Under the pieces are notes generated by a model, which was not told where the DNA came from, did not search any database, and saw nothing but the letters and a program-made list of their open reading frames with translations. 64,000 nt of DNA from Chryseobacterium tagetis (GTDB lineage: Bacteria > Bacteroidota > Bacteroidia > Flavobacteriales > Weeksellaceae). Below are positions 52,099 to 60,754 of this stretch, one piece after another; within the stretch, counting starts at the first letter, position 1, and every line of letters starts with the position of its first letter. The position numbers and the translations under genes are program-made. The stretch lies in NCBI RefSeq assembly GCF_016735585.2, contig NZ_JAERSE020000001.1, positions 806,001 to 870,000 on the forward strand. Reading direction: 5' to 3'.

Positions 52099-52712
52099 GA
52101 ATTCTAAAAAACATATATAGACTTTTTGTTTCGTCAATAGAACTTGGTGTTTTATTGATTATTCTGGCTAATGCATGGGTTTTTGCTCTTACGAACGGAA
52201 GAACCTATACCAAAATATCTAAAATTCCTCCGAGAGAAGTCGCTCTTGTTCTGGGAACTTCCCCTAAAATGAGATCGGGAATTTCCAATCCGTATTTTAC
52301 GAAAAGAATGGATGCGGCCGCTTTACTTTATCATCACGGTAAAATCAAGAAAATCATTGTAAGCGGAGAAAAAAGTAAAGGGTATAACGAACCTGCTGCC
52401 ATGAAAAATTATCTGGTATACGAAGAAGGAGTGCCTGAAGAAATTATCATTGAAGATCCTAAAGGGTTTAATACGTATAAAAGTATTTTACGCTGTAAAA
52501 ATGTATATAAAGGAAAACACGTGATTATTGTATCACAGGGTTTTCATAATCTTCGTGCCTTGTTTTTTGCAAGAAATAATAATATGAATGCTCTTGGATT
52601 TGATGCTCAGGATGTAAATAAGCCCGAAAGCTACTACAGAAACCAGTTCAGAGAAGTTTTCGCAAGAGTGGCTGCTGTAGTGTATTATATTCTGGGAATA
52701 TCTCCTGATTAG
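52095..52712 (+). CDS. SanA/YdcF-like DUF218 membrane protein with TTG start
   Basis: 205 residues. One N-terminal helix (LFVSSIELGVLLIILANAWV) and a DUF218 domain: VALVLGTSPKMRSGISNPYF, KKIIVSGEKS, NTYKSILRCKN, VSQGFHNLRALFFA. SanA-type proteins affect envelope permeability and vancomycin resistance; the biochemical activity is unknown. No ATG lies in the right place: the TTG at 52095 overlaps the preceding TGA stop, and the next Met is inside the domain. The 3' end overlaps the convergent tamL stop by 4 bp. Confidence 0.85.
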   Translation: MRILKNIYRLFVSSIELGVLLIILANAWVFALTNGRTYTKISKIPPREVALVLGTSPKMRSGISNPYFTKRMDAAALLYHHGKIKKIIVSGEKSKGYNEPAAMKNYLVYEEGVPEEIIIEDPKGFNTYKSILRCKNVYKGKHVIIVSQGFHNLRALFFARNNNMNALGFDAQDVNKPESYYRNQFREVFARVAAVVYYILGISPD

Positions 52713-55285
52713 AAAGGATAACCGAAACCAAGATTAAAGGTAGGCTTCAAAGGATTAAATTCTTTAAATCTCCACTTGTCTCCGTCTGGTTTATTAGGAT
52801 CATAGATTTTATAAGCAAAATCAAATCTGAGTTTGATATAGGCAATATTCACTCTTATTCCGACACCACTTCCGATACCGACTTGCTTTAGAAACTTACC
52901 GAATTTAAACTGATCATTGAATCCGTTATCTCTTAAACTCCAGATATTTCCTATATCTGTAAAAATAGCTCCTTCATACATATCGTTAAAAGGAACTCGA
53001 TATTCTATATTAGTCGTTAATTTCAGATTATCCATTACGTAAGTACGTACTTTTTCATCAACCTGAGAATCTGCAGGTCCCAAACCTCCAAAAACGGTCC
53101 AGGCTCTGATGTCATTCGGTCCACCATTGATATAAGAACGGATTACCGGCATTGAAGAAGAATTTCCATAAGGAATTCCAATTCCCATAAATTGTCTTAA
53201 TACTAAGGTCTGATCCCCAAACTTAAAATATTTTCTTATATCAAAATCAAATTTTATAAACTGAGAATAAGGAACTCCAAATATTGTACGCTGCGGATTG
53301 GAAGCGACGATACCACTTTCTTCTCTTTTTTGATTAAAAATGCTCGGAATATTTCCTGCAAATTCTACTTTTCCATTAAAATAGAAAGGGTTTTCATAGT
53401 CTTTTTTTCCAATTTCATTATAAATAAAATTGTAGATCATTGAAGAAATAATTACATCCTGTGTCTGTCTGTCCTTATTAATTAAAGACTGGTGAAAACT
53501 GTTCAGATTACTTGTTTGCTCTGTATTAAGACTGTTTCTATAAGCGTTATTATTAATGATCATTCCTGAAACATCATCTCCGGAAAGCAAGCCGCTATCA
53601 TACTTTAGTTTTGTATCAGGATCAAATAAAAAATAGTCAGCATACACTTCATCCCTGATTTTTGCATCATTCACAAAGTAATCATAGTAAGCATTCTTAT
53701 TCTTTGTTAAACTCAGCTGAAGATTGAATAAAGTCAGTTTATGAGTAATCCTGTCGTTGACATTGGCCGCATAATTCAATCCTGTATTGAAGTTGATTCT
53801 TCCCAATCCAATATTATTCTGAATAGATGCCCCCAAAAGAATAGAAGTAGTAGGAGTATAACGCTTAGGAATCAGTTTATAATAATTAAAAGGCACTAAT
53901 AGTCTTGGAAAATTAAGCGCAGCCTGAGCTGTTAATTCATATGCTAAAATTCTCGTATCTAAATTTTTAGGGTTTTTAACGGATCCGAAAGTTCCCGCAA
54001 CGCTGGTCGATAAGTTTTCTGCCCCTCCAAAAATATTTCGGGTTACCAAATCAACAGACGGTGCAACCCCAAAATTCAGAATAGGAGAGTAGTTAACGTC
54101 AGTCGCTACTTTGATATCATATTTTTCAAGCGGTTTCAAAACATAGAGAACATCAACAATGCTGTCATTAGGAGATTTTCCGCCACCACTTCTTAAAGAA
54201 TCTTTTGCTTTAAGAATACTGAAGTTATTCATTGATAATAAATTCCTCTTAGTTACATCAAGCTGTTTCTGATCATAAATAGAGTTTGGAGCTACAATGA
54301 TTGATCTCCATATTGCAGGAGTTTTGTACTGTTCATTAATTTTATGAAACCTGATCCTTCTTAGGCTGTCTTTTTTTGTGTTTTTGGGAAAATCACTCAT
54401 TCTGTTTACTATTGCAACATCTACGTTTCCGATTGTTGCAATTTTGTAAGGCGTATTGACAGAGTCTTTATGAATTTCTAAAGTTAAAGGCACATTTTTA
54501 GTGCTTTTCAGAGAATCGGCCACAAAACCAACTTCTTCTCCTGAAGCATTAAATTTATAATACCCTTGATTTCTCATTACTTCATTGATTCTACTCACTT
54601 CTTTTTCCAGTACAGTCTGGTCAAGAATTTGCCCTGATCGGATAAGACTTTTGTGTATATTCAGCTGATAGTTACCTTTTATACCCGGATCAGGAATGTT
54701 ATAATAATATTCTTTAATGAATGTGGGATCATTATGCTGAATATAATAGATCGTCTGAGCCTTTTTAGAAGTGGAATCTGTGATATTTTTAAACTTCACC
54801 TTTGCATCCCAATATCCTCTGTAACCCATCCTGTTTTCAATAGATTCTGCCCCTTTTTCTGTTCTTGTCGGATCTAAAATAACCGGTGCGGTTCCCCAGT
54901 TGTGATACAGCCTGTCCATAAACAAGCTTTTTCCCACGCTGTTTTTCATGTCATACTTCAGGAAAAGAGAATCTCTGAGTTTTTGATCTCTCATTTCATT
55001 GGGATAGGTCATGTATTCAGTAAAAAACTCGTCATATTTAGGATCAGCAGCATTATACAGCCATAAACTTAATGGCATAAAAAGAAACTGTTTTTTATTC
55101 GGTTTTTGCTGTACATACCCTTTTAATTCATTATCAAAAGGTTTCTTTTCATCTTCGAACTCAAATGAATTTTTAGTAAGCAAATATTCTCCGTCAGGAA
55201 CTTTTTTGGTGGTGCTACATGCATAAAGTAGCCCTACAAATGTTGCAAATGATATAATTTTATAATATTTTTGAGGAGAATTCAT
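52709..55285 (-). CDS. tamL: TamL: BamA/TamA-like outer-membrane lipoprotein
   Basis: 858 residues from MNSPQKYYKIISFATFVGLL; lipobox LYAC near residue 23. A longer ATG start at 55303 is possible. POTRA-like repeats occupy about 30-430 (YWDAKVKFKNITD, GYYKFNASGEEVGF), followed by the Omp85 barrel (about 430-858, ending FNPLKPTFNLGFGYPF), with SFINGGPNDIRAWTVFGGLGP-type sequence carrying the conserved lid-lock/RG-W block. TamL is the Bacteroidota version of TamA and inserts outer-membrane proteins with TamB; no tamB is adjacent. Head-to-head with the methyltransferase gene, 3 bp between start codons. Confidence 0.9.
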   Translation of the reverse strand: MNSPQKYYKIISFATFVGLLYACSTTKKVPDGEYLLTKNSFEFEDEKKPFDNELKGYVQQKPNKKQFLFMPLSLWLYNAADPKYDEFFTEYMTYPNEMRDQKLRDSLFLKYDMKNSVGKSLFMDRLYHNWGTAPVILDPTRTEKGAESIENRMGYRGYWDAKVKFKNITDSTSKKAQTIYYIQHNDPTFIKEYYYNIPDPGIKGNYQLNIHKSLIRSGQILDQTVLEKEVSRINEVMRNQGYYKFNASGEEVGFVADSLKSTKNVPLTLEIHKDSVNTPYKIATIGNVDVAIVNRMSDFPKNTKKDSLRRIRFHKINEQYKTPAIWRSIIVAPNSIYDQKQLDVTKRNLLSMNNFSILKAKDSLRSGGGKSPNDSIVDVLYVLKPLEKYDIKVATDVNYSPILNFGVAPSVDLVTRNIFGGAENLSTSVAGTFGSVKNPKNLDTRILAYELTAQAALNFPRLLVPFNYYKLIPKRYTPTTSILLGASIQNNIGLGRINFNTGLNYAANVNDRITHKLTLFNLQLSLTKNKNAYYDYFVNDAKIRDEVYADYFLFDPDTKLKYDSGLLSGDDVSGMIINNNAYRNSLNTEQTSNLNSFHQSLINKDRQTQDVIISSMIYNFIYNEIGKKDYENPFYFNGKVEFAGNIPSIFNQKREESGIVASNPQRTIFGVPYSQFIKFDFDIRKYFKFGDQTLVLRQFMGIGIPYGNSSSMPVIRSYINGGPNDIRAWTVFGGLGPADSQVDEKVRTYVMDNLKLTTNIEYRVPFNDMYEGAIFTDIGNIWSLRDNGFNDQFKFGKFLKQVGIGSGVGIRVNIAYIKLRFDFAYKIYDPNKPDGDKWRFKEFNPLKPTFNLGFGYPF

Positions 55286-55288
55286 AAA

Positions 55289-56017
55289 ATGCTTACAGCT
55301 CATACAATAAAAATTTTACAGTCTTTAGATAAAAAGAAGTTCAGACAAAAATACAATTTGTTTTTGGTTGAAGGTAATAAAACCATTCGAGAACTCTTCA
55401 ATTCTAATTTTAAAATTAAAGAAATATTCTCTACCGATCCACAAAAACTGGACCATAGCAATGTGCCTGTTACTCATATCTCTGAAAATGAATTGAAAAA
55501 AATAAGTTTTCTGATGAATCCTAAAGATTCTGTAGCCGTTTGTTGGCTAAATGAGGAACAGGAAGAAATTGTAGATAAAAAAATACAGCTTGTATTAGAT
55601 GGTATTCAGGATCCTGGAAATTTAGGAACAATTATTCGTCTTGCAGACTGGTTCGGAATAGAACAGATCGTTTGCAGTGAAGATACTGTTGATTTTTACA
55701 ATCCAAAAGTTATTCAGGCTACGATGGGATCATTCACAAGGGTAAATGTTGTGTATACCAATCTTACAGAATACCTTTCAAACACTAAAAATGTAAATGT
55801 GGGAACCGATATGGAAGGTGAAAACATCTATTCGTTTGAAAGGCCTGAAAATTTAAATTTAATTTTAGGAAATGAAGGCAACGGGATGCGTCCTGAAACT
55901 GAAAAATGGGTTCAAAAAAACATTACCATTCCAAGGTTCGGGAAATCTCAGTCTACGGAAAGCCTTAATGTTTCTATGGCAGCTGGAATTATTTTAGGAC
56001 AATTATTTTCCAAATAA
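55289..56017 (+). CDS. TrmH/SpoU family RNA 2'-O-methyltransferase
   Basis: 242 residues from MLTAHTIKILQSLDKKKFRQ; the longer frame to 55271 has no suitable start. Motifs of the SPOUT knot: DGIQDPGNLGTIIRLADWFG, LILGNEGNGMRPE, STESLNVSMAAGIIL, with the N-terminal RNA-binding domain KYNLFLVEGNKTIRE. It methylates ribose in rRNA or tRNA using SAM; the exact target (RlmB-like or other) is not fixed by sequence. Promoter must lie inside the tamL coding region. Confidence 0.92.
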   Translation: MLTAHTIKILQSLDKKKFRQKYNLFLVEGNKTIRELFNSNFKIKEIFSTDPQKLDHSNVPVTHISENELKKISFLMNPKDSVAVCWLNEEQEEIVDKKIQLVLDGIQDPGNLGTIIRLADWFGIEQIVCSEDTVDFYNPKVIQATMGSFTRVNVVYTNLTEYLSNTKNVNVGTDMEGENIYSFERPENLNLILGNEGNGMRPETEKWVQKNITIPRFGKSQSTESLNVSMAAGIILGQLFSK

Positions 56018-56057
56018 AAAAAGAGGTTAGAAACAATATTATTTCTAACCTCTTTTT
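56018..56057. terminator. Bidirectional terminator after the methyltransferase
   Basis: 16-bp perfect stem AAAAAGAGGTTAGAAA (56018-56033) with TTTCTAACCTCTTTTT (56042-56057), 8-nt loop. It separates the methyltransferase from the convergent stress-cassette gene. Confidence 0.94.
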
Positions 56058-56555
56058 CTAAATCAATTGTTCCAGACTCGAAACACTTTTATTTTTTTGA
56101 TATTCTTCAAGTTTCTTTCTTACCATTTTTAAAGCAATGGGAGCAATATATATTAAAGCAGCGCCTATCAGTTTTTTCTTCCAGTTAGAGCTTCCCATAT
56201 TTTTTTTTGCATAATTTCCTACAAGAGCAGTCACTCCCAATTTCACTACACTATCCAAAGCATTTCCTTTGAATGCAGAAGTGGCAATTCCTAAAGCCGT
56301 ATTTTTATTCATAAATACATCCTTCACTTCTGTGGCAAGCTGTTTGGCAATTACATCTTTTCTTAGGACAATCTTCTCGTCGCCGTCTTCATCCACTTTC
56401 TCCTGAAGATACTGATCGGTAAGACCGTTTGTAAATGCACTTAAGCTCTCTTTTGTATTTTTGAATGTTAAAAGCCCTTCTAAATCATTAATTTCATTTT
56501 TTAATAATTTCTTCTTGATTCTTAACTCCTGTATGCTCTCATATTTTGCACTCAT
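56058..56555 (-). CDS. Uncharacterised membrane-associated protein of the YtxH/holin cassette
   Basis: 165 residues. A basic coiled N-terminus (YESIQELRIKKKLLKNEIND) precedes a hydrophobic stretch (LGVTALVGNYAKK and KLIGAALIYIAPIALKM). I do not recognise a named domain, but this protein is found after YtxH and holin-family genes in flavobacteria. The start is 3 bp after the holin-family gene, so both are one transcript. Confidence 0.7.
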   Translation of the reverse strand: MSAKYESIQELRIKKKLLKNEINDLEGLLTFKNTKESLSAFTNGLTDQYLQEKVDEDGDEKIVLRKDVIAKQLATEVKDVFMNKNTALGIATSAFKGNALDSVVKLGVTALVGNYAKKNMGSSNWKKKLIGAALIYIAPIALKMVRKKLEEYQKNKSVSSLEQLI

Positions 56556-56558
56556 GGT

Positions 56559-56867
56559 TTAATGATTTAAAAATTTTATTACCTTATCTGCTACAGAATA
56601 TACTATTTTTTGTTTGAAAGCCACAATAAAAATCATAATAATGAAATAAAATGCAGCAACAATTAAAAAACCGTAAGAAGTATTGTCCAGTGCTTTTCCT
56701 ATAAGAAATGCTATTCCAAAATTAAAAAGAATAATGAAAAACGCAAAAGCAACCAGCAAGATCACAAGATAAGTAATAATACCCGCAGAAAGGGAAGATT
56801 TTTCTGTAGCTTCCAATTTTAGCAGGTCTATTCTTTTCGATGCATATTCTTTAATAGTTTCTATCAT
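56559..56867 (-). CDS. Phage-holin superfamily III-type small membrane protein
   Basis: 102 residues: charged N-terminus (MIETIKEYASKRIDLLKLEA), two long helices (GIITYLVILLVAFAFFIILF and YGFLIVAAFYFIIMIFIVAF) and a short basic tail. It matches the PF07332-type family (putative actinobacteriophage holin III) that is widespread in bacterial chromosomes with YtxH. Despite the name it is not a phage gene here; it is linked to envelope or desiccation stress by context. Confidence 0.8.
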   Translation of the reverse strand: MIETIKEYASKRIDLLKLEATEKSSLSAGIITYLVILLVAFAFFIILFNFGIAFLIGKALDNTSYGFLIVAAFYFIIMIFIVAFKQKIVYSVADKVIKFLNH

Positions 56868-56888
56868 TGTTTTTGTTTAAAGTTACAA

Positions 56889-56921
56889 AAAAAGGAACTT
56901 TCATTCACAAAGTTCCTTTTT
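56889..56921 (-). terminator. Terminator between ytxH and the holin-family gene
   Basis: 13-bp perfect stem AAAAAGGAACTTT (56889-56901) with AAAGTTCCTTTTT (56909-56921), loop CATTCAC, T-run on the minus strand. It follows the YtxH stop at 56948 and would uncouple the two cassette parts. Confidence 0.9.
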
Positions 56922-56947
56922 ATAATTTATTCAAAAAAATAAATTAT

Positions 56948-57298
56948 TTATGATTTCAGATCATTCAATTCTGCTTCTACATCTTTTACAACGTCTGTAG
57001 TTTTAGCAACAATCTGATCTTTATATTTGTCATAACCATCTTTTACGGTATGAGCTACACTATTTGCTGTTTCTTTGAAAGTAGATGATATATTGCTATA
57101 CTGATCTTTTACTTTTTCAGAAACTTCTCCGTACTTATTTTTAGCCTGATCTTTCAGATCATTTGCTTTATTTTTAATTTTTTTTCTTGTTTCTTTACCT
57201 TCTTCCGGAGCATAAAGCATTCCCAAAATAACTCCCGCAGCTGCTCCTGCAAGTAGTCCTGCCAAAATTCCCGCTGTATTGTTTCCTTTTCTAGACAT
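56948..57298 (-). CDS. YtxH domain-containing protein
   Basis: 116 residues. GILAGLLAGAAAGVILGMLYAPEEGKETR is the YtxH glycine-zipper helix followed by the A-P-x-x-G-x-x-x-R motif; the rest is a long amphipathic coil (KDQAKNKYGEVSEKVKDQYS). YtxH proteins are general-stress membrane proteins of unknown activity. First of three cassette genes, ended by its own terminator. Confidence 0.9.
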   Translation of the reverse strand: MSRKGNNTAGILAGLLAGAAAGVILGMLYAPEEGKETRKKIKNKANDLKDQAKNKYGEVSEKVKDQYSNISSTFKETANSVAHTVKDGYDKYKDQIVAKTTDVVKDVEAELNDLKS

Positions 57299-57393
57299 TT
57301 CTTGTTTTTTTAATAGTTAATAAAAATTAGTTTTTACGATAAAAATAGTTACAATTAATATACCAAAGGTCAAAAAAATGCTAATAAAAATTG

Positions 57394-58068
57394 TTAAATC
57401 TTCTGAATATAAGCCAGTATTGTGTCTATTGTCTGTTCTTTGGTAAGAAGGCTGTTGTCAATGACAGTGGCGTCTTCGGACTGCCTTAATGGCGCAATTT
57501 CTCTTTCGCTGTCTATTCTGTCACGTTCTAGTAAATTTTCTTTTACCTGCTGTTCTTCAGCCTGTATTCCCAAACCTAAAAGTTCCTGATATCTTCTTTT
57601 AGTTCTTTCGTCGATGCTTGCGGTAAGAAAAAATTTGTAATCGGCATTGGGAAGAACTACTGTTCCTATATCTCTTCCATCCATAATGATTCCTCCTTTT
57701 TCAGCTAATGAACGTTGTGACTGGAGTAAAAAGTCTCTTACTTCTTTTTGTTTGGCCACTAAGCTTACATTATCTGAAACCTCGTTGGTTCTTATCTGTT
57801 TAGAAATATCAATATGATTAAGGAAAAGAACAAGCTCATTCTCTATATTTTTAAATTCCAGTTCAATCTGATCCAAAGAAGAGAATAATTCGTTCAGATT
57901 GATTGTTCCATCTTCATTAAGGCAATTCTGAAGAGCAAACCACGTCACACCTCTGTAAAGGGCTCCGGTATCTAAATGAATAATCCCAAGTTTTTGGGCG
58001 ATAACTTTAGATATTGAGCTTTTTCCGGTAGAGGAGTACCCATCAATTGCAATTACAGGTTTTTTCAT
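57394..58068 (-). CDS. cmk: Cytidylate kinase
   Basis: 224 residues from MKKPVIAIDGYSSTGKSS; the longer frame to 58176 overlaps porQ and is rejected. P-loop GYSSTGKSS, then LDTGALYRGVTW and IIMDGRDIGTVVLP, which are CMP-kinase signatures. It phosphorylates CMP and dCMP. It follows porQ on the same strand, a conserved order in Bacteroidota, but a strong hairpin lies between them. Confidence 0.95.
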   Translation of the reverse strand: MKKPVIAIDGYSSTGKSSISKVIAQKLGIIHLDTGALYRGVTWFALQNCLNEDGTINLNELFSSLDQIELEFKNIENELVLFLNHIDISKQIRTNEVSDNVSLVAKQKEVRDFLLQSQRSLAEKGGIIMDGRDIGTVVLPNADYKFFLTASIDERTKRRYQELLGLGIQAEEQQVKENLLERDRIDSEREIAPLRQSEDATVIDNSLLTKEQTIDTILAYIQKI

Positions 58069-58100
58069 ACCGCAAATTTCAAGAAATTTTCTTAAAAAGC

Positions 58101-58133
58101 AAGAAACCTTAAGAGATTTTCTTAAGGTTTCTT
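58101..58133 (-). terminator. Hairpin between porQ and cmk
   Basis: 14-bp perfect stem AAGAAACCTTAAGA (58101-58114) with its complement at 58120-58133, 5-nt loop. The T-run on minus is short (CTTTTTAAG), so it may attenuate rather than stop transcription into cmk. Confidence 0.65.
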
Positions 58134-58162
58134 CAAATATATTGTTAAAATTTCGAATCTGA

Positions 58163-59155
58163 TTAATATCCAGCATGACTGGTGAGATCCACAGATATAC
58201 CTATCTGATTGACATTGGATGAGTTGTTATATCTTGTATGTGCATAATCAATTCTGAATCTTGAAAGTTTGATTCCAAAACCACCGGAAAGTCCTGCAAA
58301 GTTTCTTTGATCGGCAACAGCCAATTCATTTCCTCTTTTTACATTATATCCTAATCTAATATTAAAGCTTTTTTCAGGGAAAAGTTCGGCTCCGATAGAA
58401 AAGTGATCGGCAATTTTTCTTCCGATGTTCACTTCCTGTCCGTCTACATTATATTGTGAAGAAATATCAAACTGTTGAACATCATGAGCGGTAATGGTAA
58501 CTGCCAAAGGAATAGTCTTTAAGATTTTTGTATATCCTAAATCTATTCTGAAAGGAAGATTTTCTCTTGTTCCGTTAAATGATTTAAATTGATATCCGAA
58601 ATTTCTTGCCACTGCAGAGACTACTTCCTTAGTTTTTTTATTATGATAGGTGATACCTGCAGTTCCGGAAATAGCAGAAGAGGTATAGTTATCAATCTTT
58701 GAAGTAATGAAGTTTAATCCCCCTCCAATCGTCCAGTCTTCTTCAAACTGATAGGCATATCCTGCTCCGATGGCTACATCGGAAGCTGAGAATTCTCCGT
58801 TTTCAAAACCACTTTCGTCTGTTCTGGGAATATTGCCATAGCTCATATAACGGGCGTTTATGGTCGCCATGTGCCCATTGTCAAAGTCTTTGGCGTAGGC
58901 TATGGTTCCATATTTTGAATCAGCCAGATAGGCCGCCCCGTTTACAGAAAGCTGTTGATCTGAATCTTTATTTAATAGTGCCGGATTTGCTATTGCAAAG
59001 GAAACATCATAATCTCTTATCGTAATTGCATCTCCTCCTAAAGCTGCTTGTCTAGCAGATACAGGAATATTTAAGAATGGATAAACATTTGTTCCTGTTT
59101 GTGCATAAGAAACAATTCCTGACAGAAATAATGAAAAAATGATAATTTTCTTCAA
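58163..59155 (-). CDS. porQ: Type IX secretion system protein PorQ
   Basis: 330 residues with a signal peptide (MKKIIIFSLFLSGIVSYAQ). VYPFLNIPVSARQAALGGDA is the PorQ N-terminal signature; the rest is a PorV-like beta-barrel (YAKDFDNGHMATINARYMS, AIGAGYAYQF, FSIGAELFPEKSFNIRLGYN). PorQ anchors the PorZ component of the surface attachment complex. The start is TTG at 59155: an in-frame stop lies just upstream and no ATG exists before the barrel. This fits the T9SS cargo gene elsewhere in the window. Confidence 0.92.
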   Translation of the reverse strand: MKKIIIFSLFLSGIVSYAQTGTNVYPFLNIPVSARQAALGGDAITIRDYDVSFAIANPALLNKDSDQQLSVNGAAYLADSKYGTIAYAKDFDNGHMATINARYMSYGNIPRTDESGFENGEFSASDVAIGAGYAYQFEEDWTIGGGLNFITSKIDNYTSSAISGTAGITYHNKKTKEVVSAVARNFGYQFKSFNGTRENLPFRIDLGYTKILKTIPLAVTITAHDVQQFDISSQYNVDGQEVNIGRKIADHFSIGAELFPEKSFNIRLGYNVKRGNELAVADQRNFAGLSGGFGIKLSRFRIDYAHTRYNNSSNVNQIGISVDLTSHAGY

Positions 59156-59260
59156 TTCAATTTATAATTAATGCAAAAATAATCCTTTTTCTTAGGTGTC
59201 AAAATATTTAGAACATTATTTACACCTAAATATTTTTCTTTTTACAATATTTTTAATGAT

Positions 59261-59268
59261 TATATTTG
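59261..59268 (+). promoter_or_regulatory. -7 box TATATTTG of pyrH
   Basis: Matches TAnnTTTG and would give a leader of about 45 nt to the ATG at 59322. No clear -33 box. Confidence 0.45.
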
Positions 59269-59321
59269 CAGCATCAAATTTAAAAGAATTTGGTTCTAAA
59301 AGAAACTCTTAAAAATAAAAG

Positions 59322-60029
59322 ATGAAATATAAAAGAATCCTTCTAAAACTTAGTGGTGAAGCCTTAATGGGAAACAGACAATATGGTATTGATAATGAAA
59401 GGCTGCAGGAATATGCTTTGGAGATCAAAAAGGTTGTAGATAAAGGATGCGAAATTGCTATTGTAATTGGAGGAGGTAATATTTTCCGTGGAGTGGCAGG
59501 AGCTGCTAAAGGAATGGACAGAGTGCAGGGAGATTATATGGGAATGCTTGCCACCGTAATCAACGGAATGGCTCTACAAGGTGCTTTGGAAGATGCGGGA
59601 ATCAAAACAAGACTTCAGTCTGCCATTGAAATGGATAAGGTAGCTGAACCTTTCATCAAAAGAAGAGCGGTAAGACATCTTGAAAAAGGGAGAGTGGTAA
59701 TCTTCGGAGCAGGTACAGGTAACCCCTATTTCACAACAGATACGGCTGCAACGCTAAGAGCTATCGAAATTGGAGCGGATGTAATTTTAAAAGGAACAAG
59801 AGTAGACGGAATCTACGACAGCGATCCTGAAAAAAATGAGAACGCTGTAAAATATAATTCATTATCTTTCGACGAGGTTTATGCTAAGAATCTTAAAGTG
59901 ATGGATATGACAGCATTTACTTTAAGCCACGAAAATAAATTGCCAATTATTGTTTTTGATATGAATAAAGATGGTAATTTAGGGAGAATTGTGGATGGAG
60001 AGAATGTTGGTACTTTAGTAGATTTGTAA
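59322..60029 (+). CDS. pyrH: UMP kinase
   Basis: 235 residues, the usual size. [43 protein letters not shown] and [19 protein letters not shown] are bacterial UMP-kinase signatures. It makes UDP from UMP and is a hexamer controlled by GTP and UTP. pyrH-frr is a conserved pair; frr starts 111 bp later. Confidence 0.97.
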   Translation: MKYKRILLKLSGEALMGNRQYGIDNERLQEYALEIKKVVDKGCEIAIVIGGGNIFRGVAGAAKGMDRVQGDYMGMLATVINGMALQGALEDAGIKTRLQSAIEMDKVAEPFIKRRAVRHLEKGRVVIFGAGTGNPYFTTDTAATLRAIEIGADVILKGTRVDGIYDSDPEKNENAVKYNSLSFDEVYAKNLKVMDMTAFTLSHENKLPIIVFDMNKDGNLGRIVDGENVGTLVDL

Positions 60030-60140
60030 TTAGGGAGCAAATAATAGATTTTAGGAATTAAGGTTTTTAATAATTAAAAATACTATTACCTTATTACTAA
60101 TCATTTAAAAATGTGCAATTTATCAAATTTTTATTATATA

Positions 60141-60695
60141 ATGGAAGAATTAGATCTTATATTAGAATCTGTAAAACATGACATGGATGCAGCGGTAAAA
60201 CATTTGGATCATGCGTTTCAAAGAATTAGAGCAGGACGTGCTTCTACAGCTATGGTTCAGGATGTGATGGTAGAATACTATGGAGCAATGACTCCCATCA
60301 ACCAGGTTGCTAACGTTTCTGTACCGGATGCCATGACGATTTCTATTCAACCTTGGGATGCAAAAGCAATTAATGATATTGAAAAAGCAATCATCAATTC
60401 AAACTTAGGTTTTGCCCCTTCAAATAACGGAATCAATATTATCCTTAATGTACCGCCTTTAACGGAGGAAAGAAGAAGAGATTTAGCAAAACAAGCTAAA
60501 GTAGAAGCTGAGAACACTAAAATTGTAGTAAGAAATGCAAGACAGGACGGTTTAAAAGAACTAAAAAAACTAGAAGGTGTTTCTGAAGATGTTGTAAAAG
60601 GAATAGAAGCAGAAATTCAGGTATTTACAGACAAATATGTTAAGCTTTGTGATGAGCATTTGAAAGCGAAAGAAGCAGACATTATGAAAGTCTAA
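60141..60695 (+). CDS. frr: Ribosome recycling factor
   Basis: 184 residues from MEELDLILESVKHDMDAAVK. RIRAGRAS, PLTEERRRDLAKQAKVEAE and VVRNARQDGLKELK are RRF signatures. With EF-G it splits the post-termination ribosome. The start at 60141 gives the standard length; an upstream extension to 60111 is rejected. Confidence 0.97.
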   Translation: MEELDLILESVKHDMDAAVKHLDHAFQRIRAGRASTAMVQDVMVEYYGAMTPINQVANVSVPDAMTISIQPWDAKAINDIEKAIINSNLGFAPSNNGINIILNVPPLTEERRRDLAKQAKVEAENTKIVVRNARQDGLKELKKLEGVSEDVVKGIEAEIQVFTDKYVKLCDEHLKAKEADIMKV

Positions 60696-60720
60696 CTTTC
60701 TAAAAAGAATATAAAAATAA

Positions 60721-60754
60721 AAAGAGGTTCTCAAGTGAGAGCCTCTTTCTTTTT
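60721..60754. terminator. Terminator after frr
   Basis: 12-bp stem AAAGAGGTTCTC (60721-60732) with GAGAGCCTCTTT (60737-60748), one T-G pair, loop AAGT, then CTTTTT. The A-rich sequence before it lets it serve the convergent DUF695 gene too. Confidence 0.92.

Noticed and set aside
56559..56867. Holin-family gene as evidence for a prophage
   Set aside because: No other phage gene is near, and the YtxH neighbour marks it as a chromosomal stress cassette.
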